A DNA stretch of 64,000 bases, taken from assembly GCA_000333855.2 (NCBI GenBank), contig CM007315.1:1-64000 (forward strand), given 5' to 3'. The position numbers were made by a program, and so were the translations under genes. Below the pieces are notes generated by a model. The model was not told the DNA's origin. It saw only the letters and a list, made by a program, of their open reading frames with translations, and made no database searches. The DNA is from Endotrypanum monterogeii (Eukaryota > Euglenozoa > Kinetoplastea > Trypanosomatida > Trypanosomatidae). Below, piece by piece: positions 1-9,707 of the stretch (within the stretch, counting starts at the first letter, position 1; each line of letters opens with the position of its first letter).

Positions 1-120
1 CCTAACCCTAACCCTAACCCTAACCCTAACCCTAACCCTAACCCTAACCCTAACCCTAACCCTAACCCTAACCCTAACCCTAACCCTAACCCTAACCCTA
101 ACCCTAACCCTAACCCTAAC
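1..120. repeat. Telomeric hexamer array
   Basis: Uninterrupted CCCTAA repeats, about twenty copies, read toward the chromosome interior. This is the C-rich strand of the TTAGGG telomere used by trypanosomatids. The array ends cleanly at about position 120, where unique sequence starts. It shows that the window begins at a real chromosome end; the true array is probably longer than the assembled part. Confidence 0.98.
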
Positions 121-1000
121 CAACAATGGGGGCCCTAACACCACCGGCAACAGTGTTTGGGGCATGTCGAAACCCCCAAGGCACGCCCCAATATTCGACC
201 CCCAGCCCATGAGGGCCACCGCAAGCATTTCCATGGGAGCGGCCCAGAGGGTCCTGGGAGGGGTCCTCGGCAAGGGGGTCCGGGGGTTGTTTTGGGGTCA
301 ACCTTCAAACGGCGCCTGAAAGCCCGAACAAACATTAAAGAGCCCCTAATAAATCATGCAGGCACCATCTTTTCGGGTCGGGGATGTCAAAGGACATGGT
401 CGAAAATTGAGGTCGGCAGGGTTCCGTGGGCTCGGGTCGGCCCTCTGAGGACCCCTCCGCTCCACTGCCGGGCCGGAAAAAAAAAAGCACTATACGCACT
501 CCGGACACAACAGAAACATGCTTCTCGGTTACAGACGGCGCCAATTGGGGTCGATGTTTGATTTCCGGCACCCCTCAACAACACATATGAAAAGACCCAA
601 AAATCGCCCCAGGCGGCCAGAACCGGGTCGGGAGCAAATTCTCGGGTCAAAATAGGCGACCAAAAAAACACCGAAATAAAAAGCGGTACGTGAAACAGGC
701 AGGATATGGTTTAGTGAGGCATACACCACTATCAGTGGCTGTGTTGGGGCACTGCTGCGGCCTCCTGAACAAGTGACGTGTGTAAAGAAAAAAGATCCTC
801 AGTCTTTAAAATACTATGTGACCCTCAGGAATGGAGTTGCTCCCCAAACGCGCCTAGATACCGCGGTGTGTTCGTGTCGGCATGACCTTGGCGTCCTGTT
901 TAAAACGACGGGCATGGACAACTGGAGAAGGAGACATGACAGCAAACCAGCCACCTTTCCTCTGATGCTACCATATGGCACGACACAGAACAGACAATAA
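121..1000. other. Telomere-associated sequence
   Basis: GC-rich non-coding DNA next to the telomere, most GC-rich up to about position 660. It holds several short recurring words, such as CGGGTCGG or GGGGTC variants near 288, 377, 434, 547 and 626, but no clear tandem unit. Position and texture fit Leishmania telomere-associated sequence (LCTAS-type). I cannot confirm the conserved sequence boxes from memory. Open frames here are short and look random. Confidence 0.6.
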
Positions 1001-3978
1001 AAAAGAAGCTTGTACTGAGCTGTTGGTCAAATATACATATATACATATATATATAGACAGATCTTTCGAGAGCACAGTAACCAGCTAGCCCATGAAAATA
1101 GCAGCTCGACAGGCAGACACACAGCTCATGTACATTGCGTGAGCTGGGTTATAATGAGAACAGTCGGCCAAGACGCAGCGGAATTCAACGTTGATCGCAC
1201 ACGAAGCTGCAACGCCCGGCGTGAGTAGAATGTCGTGTGACGGATAAAATGCAGCGCGGCAGGGTCATGGAAAACATCTCTTGCCTAGCGTTGCGTGAAC
1301 AAATCTGCACAAAAACTTTACCAGGGACAATTGTGACGCTTTCCTCACCGCTATTTTCCATATGCCAATTCGAGACACACATTCAACATCCAGACCGCGC
1401 ACTGTGGCATTGCGGAGTCGCCAAAATCCAAATGTCGATAGAGGAAGTTCGCAGCGGCGCCAGGAGGGTGATTTTTAAAAGAACTTTTGCTGGGGGGTTG
1501 AGAATGCGGTGCATCAACCTAGATACATCCGCACCACGTGAGGAGCATCTCGCGCAGGAATCGGGCGTGGCTTCCCCTCACCCCTTCCCAGAAGTTGGTA
1601 CGCAAATGAATCAGGAATTTTGTAAAAACTACGGTGGGCTGCCGGAGAAACATTTGGTCCAGCAGTGGGTGGGAAAAAACGCATATCCCTCCGAAGACGC
1701 TGCAGTGTTCACAGGAGACAGAGTGTCCACCCACGCGCCACCACCGAGCTCAGAATTTTCAAATTCTCATGGCGCTTCAGTTATTGTTTCTCTAGTAATG
1801 TGGTCTTGAAAAGCAAGAGAAAGAAATGTCGCTGAGGGGACGCCTGTCAGATGGATACACAACTCGGTGTATAGGCTTTTGCGAACTAGAGATTTGAATC
1901 CTGGCAAGGGTGAATGAGGGGAAAAGGCGAATGAGGGAATACAAAGAAGAAAACTGTACAAGAAGGAGTGCATGTGTTCGTGTACAGTACCTACCTGACG
2001 GGGTTGAGTGAGGTTCCCCGACACAAGCGATAAGGAACTGAGCGCACAATGGCGGTAGCTAGAGTTCGACCCCCTCTCAGGGCCTTTTTCAACTCTGTGT
2101 TAAATGCTGCGGTGCGAAACCTGTTCCAGATTTTTTTTGTCGGTGCTGGGTCCAGGGCTAGAATGCACCTAAAAAAAAAGAAGCTTTTGAGAATATTTGC
2201 GGAAATGTGATGTGTTATTCCGACATCCAATGAAGTAATGAAACCACTAAAAACAACAACAAAAAAAAAAGAGAGAGAGCTGTCGTTCAGTCTTTTCAAC
2301 CACCCCCCTATTCTCAGGGAACCTCCCACACACGCCTGGGATACCGACGGTTTGAAAAAAGCGGCACAGCTCAATGCGCTCTACAGTCGTCTCTCGGCAC
2401 GCAAGGGACGAACAAAGAAAAAAAAAAGTAGAAAAAAAAAATTTCCGGTTGGTGAGGGTAGGTATAAAAAGTGGGAAAAAAACACTTTTGGTTTTGTCGA
2501 TACAGTGCGTGGTCTTGAAAATAAGGAGGGGGAAAAAGCGAGGGGAAAAGGGGAAAAGAAACAAAAAAGGGGGGTAAGGGAAGGGGAAAAAATGATATTT
2601 CGGTTAGTAGGCGACGAAAAGCACAGCTTCCAATGTATAAGTATAGTCACTCCCAAACACACACGAGATTACCTCGACGTGGAGGAGCTTTTCATTGACA
2701 CAGCCGTATATGCGCTACTCTGATATTTAAAAAAATCTGACACACCTTCTTTGTCATTCGGACGACGAGCCCCTTCCCTTTCGCCAACATGTGAACTCTT
2801 CGCTGACACGTCCACAAGGAACCAAAACGAACCGACCGTTTCTCTCCGTCGGACATTGAATCGAGTTACGATAGAATCACCTCCTCCTGTCCACACGACG
2901 TCACTGCTTCGAAGAACTGCTATGCTTTTGCTGCAGGACATTGAATGACGTTCAACACACTCATATCAATAAGTTGTTTTGGTCTGCGTCCCTCATTTGT
3001 TCGGAAACGGTAGTGTCGTGGTTGTGGATGGTGGAAGACTCAGTGATAGAAAAGTGCTCAAAGGAGAGGGAGGGGAGATGAGGCTGTCACAGGGCACTTC
3101 ACCTTTGGAGGCTACGGCTGTCAGGCCTGTGCCGTCTCTCCTTCTCCGCATCCTCCATTCTATCAGCTGTCGTACTCGAAGAGAAAAAAAAAAAAACGTT
3201 GCAAGGGTTGGCGGGGAGGGGAAGAGCTACAAAGATTCGGTGATGGTCCCCAGGTTGTCGTCAAGTCTGGAGAAGCCATACCACATGTTACACACACACA
3301 CACACACACACACACAGACGTGTACGGTTAGCTGGGGAGCGGCTGCGATGAATCACCTCGCCAGACTATGAAAAAGTCCTGTCGTGTACGCGTACTGCGT
3401 GTCCAGGGACGCGGATAAATCGAAAATGCGATGATCCTTTTTATTCTATCGTACTCAGACGACGCAGCCTGGTGCTGCCTGAGAAGGGCGGGATCACTCG
3501 GCTCCCCGCACACAGGATCCGATTATGAAAGAGTTATGTGGTTCAGCTCGCCAAACCATCCGCGAAGCGCGCACACAATACCCAAAAAGGAGATGCCAGA
3601 TTCGACGCCTTCAGAGCCGGCAGCGCGAAAAGTGAGAAAGCCCGCGTTGCATCTCTGACTGGCAGCTGGATGAGCAATTCTGTAAGCCTTGCTGCGGTCG
3701 ATGCATGCATTCAAGCGGCCTGTACATGCACACATTTTTAAAAAATGTGCAGCGTCGTTCTATATGCTATGACAATCGACAAGGATAACCTCCCGCCACC
3801 GAAGACTGACCCCAGGATTCGAGTAATCCTTGCGCCCGGTACGAACAGTATTCGAGCCCTGTATGTGCCAGCGGCGTCCATATGTGGTACCGTGAAACAA
3901 AGCACGTCAAAATAGTTGCGCTCTCAATGGATACCCATTGGCACAGAGAGCACCTGGTCCACACTGACAGTGTTGTCG
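1001..3978. other. Subtelomeric DNA without convincing gene, includes MetE 3' region
   Basis: No reading frame here has coding character. The longest starts at ATG 1249 on the plus strand (about 186 codons), lacks GC-rich third positions and runs against every other gene. The stretch holds a short AT/CA microsatellite (about 1031-1057), A-rich and G-rich tracts around 2265-2600, a CA13 microsatellite (3291-3316) and a near-perfect palindrome at 3731-3749. The part next to 3978 should be the MetE 3' untranslated region. The unit's transcription must end somewhere in this stretch. Confidence 0.55.
3291..3316. repeat. CA13 microsatellite
   Basis: Thirteen uninterrupted CA dinucleotides in subtelomeric non-coding DNA, typical of Leishmania intergenic regions. 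Confidence 0.95.
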
Positions 3979-6291
3979 TCACTGCTGCTTGATCTTCCTC
4001 AGCTCTGTCGCTGCAGCGACCATGTTGTGCAGTGCTGCGCGACACTCGTCCCATGTACGCGTTTTCAGGCCGCAGTCGGGGTTCACCCAGAGCTGACGAA
4101 CCGGTAGGTGCTGCGTAGCCTTGAGCAACAAGTCCACAATTGACTGAGTGGTGGGAATGTTGGGGCTGTGGATGTCGTACACACCCGGACCGACAGCGTT
4201 GGGATAAGTAAAGTCGGTAAAGGATATGAGCGGCTCCATGTCGGAACGAGAGGCCTCAATGGAGATCACATCGGCATCCATGCCCGCGATGGTCCGAATG
4301 ACGTCGTTGACCTCTGCGTAGCACATGTGGGTGTGGATCTGTGTCTGCGGGGTGACGCCAGACGTGCTCACGCGAAAGGAACGCGAAGCCCAGTCTAGGT
4401 ACTCGTTCCACTTGCTCCGCTGCAATGGCAGTCCCTCCCGCAGCCCTGGCTCGTCCACCTGGATTATCTTAATTCCAGCGCGCTCGAGATCACACACTTC
4501 GTCGCGGATGGCGAGCGCCAGCTGCTCCGTCACGCTCTGCCGGGAAAGATCCTCGCGCACGAACGACCAGCACAGAATCGTGACCGGGCCAGTAAGCATA
4601 CCCTTCACAGGCCGCTGGGTCAGGGATTGTGCGTAAGTGGCCCACGACACCGTCATCGGGTGTGGGCGGCTCACATCGCCGAAGATGATCGGCGGCTTTA
4701 CACAGCGTGACCCGTAGCTTTGCACCCAGCCATTCTGGGTGAAGGCAAAGCCGTCAAGCAGCTCACCAAAGTACTCCACCATGTCGTTGCGCTCTGCCTC
4801 GCCGTGGACGAGAACATCAAGGCCTATATCCTCCTGTTGCTGGATGGCGTACGAGATGTGTGTTTTTAGCTGTGATTCGTACACTAATTTCTCAGTGCGA
4901 CCCTTTTTGAACGCCAGCCGCTGTGCACGAACCTCGGCTGTTTGCGGGAAGGAGCCGATCGTAGTTGTTGGCCAGAGAGGGAGGTTCAGCTTCTCCTGCT
5001 GCAGACGCCACCGCTCAGGAAAAGGTTCAGCGCGACAAGCGTCGTCGTCGGTCAGACCTGCTACACGGTCTCGCACTTCCTTGCGCACAACGCGCTCGGT
5101 GTGTTGCCGGGCGCGAAGCGGCGCGCTGTACTCGGCTACGGCTGCGTCGTCACCGGTGACAGCGGCGTCCGCCAGCAGCTTCAGCTCACCGCACTTCTGT
5201 AGCGCAAATGCAAGCCACCCCCTTACTTCCGTATCGAGCTCTGTCTCGCACTCCAGGTTGATGGGGGAATGCAGCAAGGAGCAGGATGTGCCGATCCATA
5301 TAAGACGCGTCGGTGACTGCTGGCGCAGAGTAGCAAGAAGATGATGGGCATCCAGGAGGTCAGTGCGCCACACATTTCTGCCATTCACCACGCCGGCAGA
5401 AAGGACCCACTCCGCCGGAAGGGCACGCTCAACCTCGAGTACTGACTGTGTTTGGAGGCTCAGGTCAATATGGAGGCCGTTCACCGGCAAGGAAGCGATC
5501 AGCGGCAAGTGATGCGATACGCTCTCGAAGTAAGTTGTGAGTAGCAGTTTGATATCGTTACCGATAGCCAAACGAAGAGAGCGATATGTATCCCGGAAAG
5601 CGGTCGTCCACTCGGACTCGATTTCAAGCACCAGCGCAGGCTCATCGATCTGCACCCACTCCACACCCGAGGCCGCGAGCCGGTTGAGAATCTCCGCGTA
5701 CACAGATACCAGCTTCGGGAGCAAAGATGCGCGGTCGAAGGGCACCTCGCCTTTCACCTTGCCGAGGTAGACATACGACACAGGGCCAAGAAGCACCGGC
5801 TTCAGGCGCTTAGCGTCATAAATCTGCTTCGCCTCCTCGACCTCGTCGAACAACTGCGGCCACGAGATGCTGAACGTAGCGGACTCACTCGTGAACTCTG
5901 GCACGATGTAGTGGTAATTAGTGTTGAACCACTTTGTCATTTCAGATGCGGCCACCGAGGCCCCCGTCGGGGCGCGACCACGAGCCACCCGAAAGAGCGT
6001 ATCTAGATCGAAGGCAGCGTCTTGAGTCGCGCGGTGACGCAGTGGTACATTACCCAGCATCAGACTGGTTGTCAGCACATGGTCGTACCACGCAAAGTCG
6101 CCCACGGGAAGAAGCATCACGCCCCTCTCACTTTGCTGCTGCCAATGCCGCTTGCGAAGGTCTTTACCGACCTGACAAAGTGCATCCTCTTTCAGTTCAC
6201 CTCGCCAATAAGACTCGAGCGCTTTCTTCAGCTCTCGTTGCTCTCCCATGCGTGGAAAGCCCAGCGTATGCGTCGTTACCGAGAAAGGCAT
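3979..6291 (-). CDS. METE: Cobalamin-independent methionine synthase (MetE)
   Basis: 5-methyltetrahydropteroyltriglutamate-homocysteine S-methyltransferase: moves the methyl group of methyl-tetrahydrofolate to homocysteine to make methionine, in the cytosol. The 770 residues match the family length (E. coli MetE about 753). The Zn/homocysteine ligands are all present: His655 and Cys657 (HMCY), Glu679 (SIEASRSD) and Cys740 (NPDCG). Their spacing is exactly that of E. coli His641/Cys643/Glu665/Cys726, each shifted by 14. The frame stays open a few codons upstream without an ATG, so the start is the ATG ending at 6291 ([16 protein letters not shown]). A splice acceptor at 6377 gives a short 5' UTR. 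It is the telomere-most gene. Trypanosomatid MetE is generally regarded as bacterial in origin, which makes this a likely old lateral transfer. Confidence 0.96.
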   Translation of the reverse strand: MPFSVTTHTLGFPRMGEQRELKKALESYWRGELKEDALCQVGKDLRKRHWQQQSERGVMLLPVGDFAWYDHVLTTSLMLGNVPLRHRATQDAAFDLDTLFRVARGRAPTGASVAASEMTKWFNTNYHYIVPEFTSESATFSISWPQLFDEVEEAKQIYDAKRLKPVLLGPVSYVYLGKVKGEVPFDRASLLPKLVSVYAEILNRLAASGVEWVQIDEPALVLEIESEWTTAFRDTYRSLRLAIGNDIKLLLTTYFESVSHHLPLIASLPVNGLHIDLSLQTQSVLEVERALPAEWVLSAGVVNGRNVWRTDLLDAHHLLATLRQQSPTRLIWIGTSCSLLHSPINLECETELDTEVRGWLAFALQKCGELKLLADAAVTGDDAAVAEYSAPLRARQHTERVVRKEVRDRVAGLTDDDACRAEPFPERWRLQQEKLNLPLWPTTTIGSFPQTAEVRAQRLAFKKGRTEKLVYESQLKTHISYAIQQQEDIGLDVLVHGEAERNDMVEYFGELLDGFAFTQNGWVQSYGSRCVKPPIIFGDVSRPHPMTVSWATYAQSLTQRPVKGMLTGPVTILCWSFVREDLSRQSVTEQLALAIRDEVCDLERAGIKIIQVDEPGLREGLPLQRSKWNEYLDWASRSFRVSTSGVTPQTQIHTHMCYAEVNDVIRTIAGMDADVISIEASRSDMEPLISFTDFTYPNAVGPGVYDIHSPNIPTTQSIVDLLLKATQHLPVRQLWVNPDCGLKTRTWDECRAALHNMVAAATELRKIKQQ

Positions 6292-8067
6292 TTTTCTGAT
6301 CAAACGGGGAAGAGAAAAATGGCTGCCGTGGAAGATTGTGATGAGGCTCTGTAGGTCGGGTGAAGGGTGGACTTATCTGTTATGGGGAAGTAGGAGGCAT
6401 GAAAGACAGACGAAAAAAAAAGACGGCGAAAAAAGTTGATTTCTCATAGTGAATCTCGTCCATTTATAAAGTATGCACGTTGTCTAGCTAGCAGAATTTG
6501 TGGAGTTGCTCTTAAAGGACGCGGAAAACAGAAGGCTCTCTTCTGCACCTAGCGCAGACAGCTGTCAAGGTAAACATGAGCAGCGTTGAATACATGCCCT
6601 GTTGCGAAGCCGGAGAGACTAAGCTGCTTCTCTCGTGTGATTCAGCGTTCATTTCTTTGCCCATAACTAGGGTATTTGGAGTGAGACACAAACACGCATC
6701 GTGTGACCCAGACGCACAACACAAAACATCCACATTCCTTCAAAACGGGACGCTCCGATGCACCTCTCAAGTAAGAAACATACGTAGATTCGGGGCTCAC
6801 CGTCCAGCGTGTTCACATCTTTTTCACCCCATTCCACCCGCATGCGCCGTCACTCACAAAGAAAGAAAATAATATAGCCGCCAAAAGGCTTCGTGAACGG
6901 TCCCGTTGAAACGCGTTTTCGTTCTTTTACTCGTTAGTGTGGGTCACTGACTGCGCATGCGTCTATGATGTGTCCAGAAAAGTTCCTCTATGTGTCTGTG
7001 GAGGAGTGAGGGGTTTCGAAGGGTCATGTACAGTCGACGCGATCCACTTTTTTTTTTTTTGCTAGGTATGTTAAAACTCAATTTAAAAATAATAAGATAC
7101 TGTGGAACAACACCTGAAAAAAAGAAAAACGTTTTTGGAGAAGGAGGAAACACACACACGCATAGCCGCATACGAGAAGAAAATTCGAACTATTTTTCGT
7201 TTTAATTCAGAAGAAAAATTTGTTTAAAAAAGACGTCCGGTTAACCCACAACGATCTCCAAAGCTACCATTCATTAGTGCGAGAGGCAGGCGTAATGCGC
7301 CGTGACTGACATAAAAAAACGGGGGTCGAAGATCTGAGCCCAAGAGCACCGAAAAAAAAAGGAGAACGGGGGAGGAAGGGGGGGGGGGAGCCACCTGAGC
7401 TCTGAATTGTTCAATTTCACGGCACATTGTGCTTATCGATCAGTCTCCTAGATTGAGCCACGCATCTCCACTTTTAGAGAAACGCTCATTATGAAGAAGC
7501 ACCGAGGCGTTATGTTTAGCAAGCTAAGGGAAAAAATGACAACCGGTATTTCAATAACTCGAAATCGAAGCCAACGACAAAACCAACAACAACTTCCAAA
7601 GCATCCCACGTACACTACGGGCAACAGAGTCAGCAGCAGCTAAAACGAATGAAAAGAAGGCAAACGTGAGGGGGTGGAAGACTTTCCGGTAAGGGTGCTT
7701 AAGATGATTCTCATAAAGAAAATCAAGAACCTGGTCCACTTGACAAATTAACGAAAAATGTCGAGATCCCCGGCGTGCCTTAACATACTAAGCACAGCGA
7801 CCGATCAAAAGAAAAGAAGCAACAGGCACTTCGGGAAGGGGTCTCAAAACAGAATATATAGGGGCCCTAGAGATGACAGCCATAGCATGATGCTAAGATT
7901 TTTGCACCACAACGGGTGGGTTACTTAGCGATCACACACTCAAAAAAAAAAAAATTGAAGGCGCCTATAAGTCAGGGTAACAAATAAAATAATGATACAG
8001 AATAATATTAAATGCGAACGCGTGAAGGTATCGCTTGCGATATCTGGTAGAGGAGACGAGAGTGCGT
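6292..8067. other. Intergenic: AQP1 3' UTR and MetE 5' region
   Basis: No coding frame of interest. Going leftward from the AQP1 stop it should hold the AQP1 3' UTR and poly(A) sites, then the MetE polypyrimidine tract. It contains an A run (7941-7953), a T12 run near 7049, and A-run and G-run tracts at 7354-7388. The nearly 1.8 kb length is notable because AQP1 mRNA stability in Leishmania is known to be set by its 3' UTR. Confidence 0.6.
6377..6378 (-). promoter_or_regulatory. Predicted trans-splice acceptor for MetE
   Basis: On the minus strand a pyrimidine-rich tract (about 6436-6395) is followed by its first AG at 6378-6377, 85 nt upstream of the chosen ATG. This fits the trypanosomatid rule of polypyrimidine tract then first AG. 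Confidence 0.5.
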
Positions 8068-9018
8068 CTAGGGCCTGGCCGGAATTATAAAAAAAACGTA
8101 CAAGAACATGCCAAGGGTAGCGCCAAGGATCGGCACAAATGTGGGGATCAAGAAGTAATAGTTGTGCAGTGTAAAGGGTTCTTTGCCCCAGAGCATCGCT
8201 GTCACTATACGTGGGCCAAGATCTCGGGCTGGGTTGATGGCATACCCCGAGTTGACGCCTGTCGTGATACCAAGCGTAAACACCAGCAAACCGACAGCGA
8301 TCGGCTTGTAGTTGACGGCAGGAGTCATACGCTCATCGCACAGACCGAGAATACCCATCATGAGAGCCATTGTGTTAAACAGCTCACTCCACACAGCATA
8401 GCCGTTCGGAACCCGAGGGTACGTGCAGAAGATACCTCCATACTCGGTCGTCATAGAACTCCCCGGTGAGAGGCTCTGCTCAGCCATGTCGAAATGAGGT
8501 TTGAAAAGCCCGTACACGTTGGCGGCACCTGCCATGGCGCCGAGAAGTTGGGCAAGGATGAATCCAGGTGCCTTCTTCCATGGAAAGGCGCCGAAGAGGC
8601 AGTTGGCTAGCGTCACAGCAGGGTTCAAGTGACCACCGGAGACCCCCATGCTGATGAAAAGGGCGATGCAAAGCCCGAAAGCCCAGCCAAAGGTGATGGC
8701 GAGATAACTGGTATTCGTCTGAAATTCAGGCGTTATGCCCGCGGTCAATTTTGTCGTTGCACAGACACCGTTGCCGAACGAAATAAGAAAAAATGTTCCG
8801 AAGAACTCTGCAAAATACTCACGCAGCAGCCAGCGCCACTGGTAGAGGGGCCATTCTTCCTGGGATGTCCAATTGCGCTTTGCATTTTGGAGTATGCGCC
8901 TTCCCTCCCCCTCCACTTCCTGTTGCATTTCCATTTGGATGGGTTCTTCTTTACCCGCGTAGTACTGAACTTCGTTCTCGTCAGAGATGTCAGCAAGATG
9001 TGTGTGAGCGAGCGACAT
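8068..9018 (-). CDS. AQP1: Aquaglyceroporin AQP1
   Basis: Major intrinsic protein channel for water, glycerol and other small neutral solutes. In Leishmania it also admits trivalent arsenic and antimony, so its level sets antimonial sensitivity. The 316 residues have a hydrophilic N-terminus of about 65 residues, then six membrane segments and two re-entrant half-helices. Both NPA motifs are intact: GGHLNPAV (132-134) and GYAINPARD (262-264). Arg265 follows the second NPA at the selectivity filter, and the Asp two residues after it (Asp266) is characteristic of glycerol-conducting members. The start is the first ATG, with a splice acceptor 84 nt upstream. The gene is complete with no visible lesion. 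It lies about 8 kb from the telomere. Confidence 0.96.
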   Translation of the reverse strand: MSLAHTHLADISDENEVQYYAGKEEPIQMEMQQEVEGEGRRILQNAKRNWTSQEEWPLYQWRWLLREYFAEFFGTFFLISFGNGVCATTKLTAGITPEFQTNTSYLAITFGWAFGLCIALFISMGVSGGHLNPAVTLANCLFGAFPWKKAPGFILAQLLGAMAGAANVYGLFKPHFDMAEQSLSPGSSMTTEYGGIFCTYPRVPNGYAVWSELFNTMALMMGILGLCDERMTPAVNYKPIAVGLLVFTLGITTGVNSGYAINPARDLGPRIVTAMLWGKEPFTLHNYYFLIPTFVPILGATLGMFLYVFFIIPARP

Positions 9019-9707
9019 GATGTATCGGGGCCGTCTTATGTTCCGGTGTTTAGTTATTCACAAGTGGGGAGTCAGATGGCGGATGAGAGTCTACAATTTC
9101 TTCTTAAGGTGAAAGGGGTCAAGATGAAAGAGGATAGGAGCACCGGAAACAGAATTTGCTATTCAAGACAGACATCAAACAAGTCTTCCTGAGGACCATG
9201 CGCGACAGTGGGAGAAGCAACATTTTTTTCCCTGCATTTGCAGTGGTGGCGGCCGGGCCCAGATGCTTGAAAGACCCAGTGTCCAGGGTTACCTTCCGCC
9301 CCCGGGGTCGGGTGTTGTGGCTGGCCCTAGACGTTGAGAGAACGAGCCAGAACGAAGAGCACTTTTGCGATGTCTAAGCGAAGCGGCGCGGAGAAAGGGA
9401 GGAAACAACACCTGCGCAAACCGTTCTTGGAGGCGCTACTGGAGCAGTGGTGAATAGTGTGAGCGGATTAGACGCCTTTTTTTTTCTTTTTTATGATTGT
9501 TCCACTGAATGGCGCGGCGAATTCACGGGGCATGGGTGAGGGTCAGTGCACGAAGCAAAAAGAAAAGAGAACAAGCTCGGCAAGCGGTATATGAGGCACG
9601 CTAGGCAAAAGGATAGGGAAATCCACTGCGGCCAGGGATTCTGACGTCGGCGTTACTCTGGACAATGTCTGTCAAATCTGAAGAAGTCATGTTTTTTTTT
9701 TTTTGCC
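9019..9707. other. Intergenic: RING-CH 3' UTR and AQP1 5' region
   Basis: No coding frame seen. Holds the AQP1 acceptor, a GC-rich patch at about 9245-9330, T-rich tracts at 9478-9491 and a T12 tract close to the upstream gene's stop (9691-9702). Confidence 0.6.
9103..9104 (-). promoter_or_regulatory. Predicted trans-splice acceptor for AQP1
   Basis: A minus-strand polypyrimidine tract (about 9139-9109) is followed by its first AG at 9104-9103, giving a 5' UTR of about 84 nt. Confidence 0.5.
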
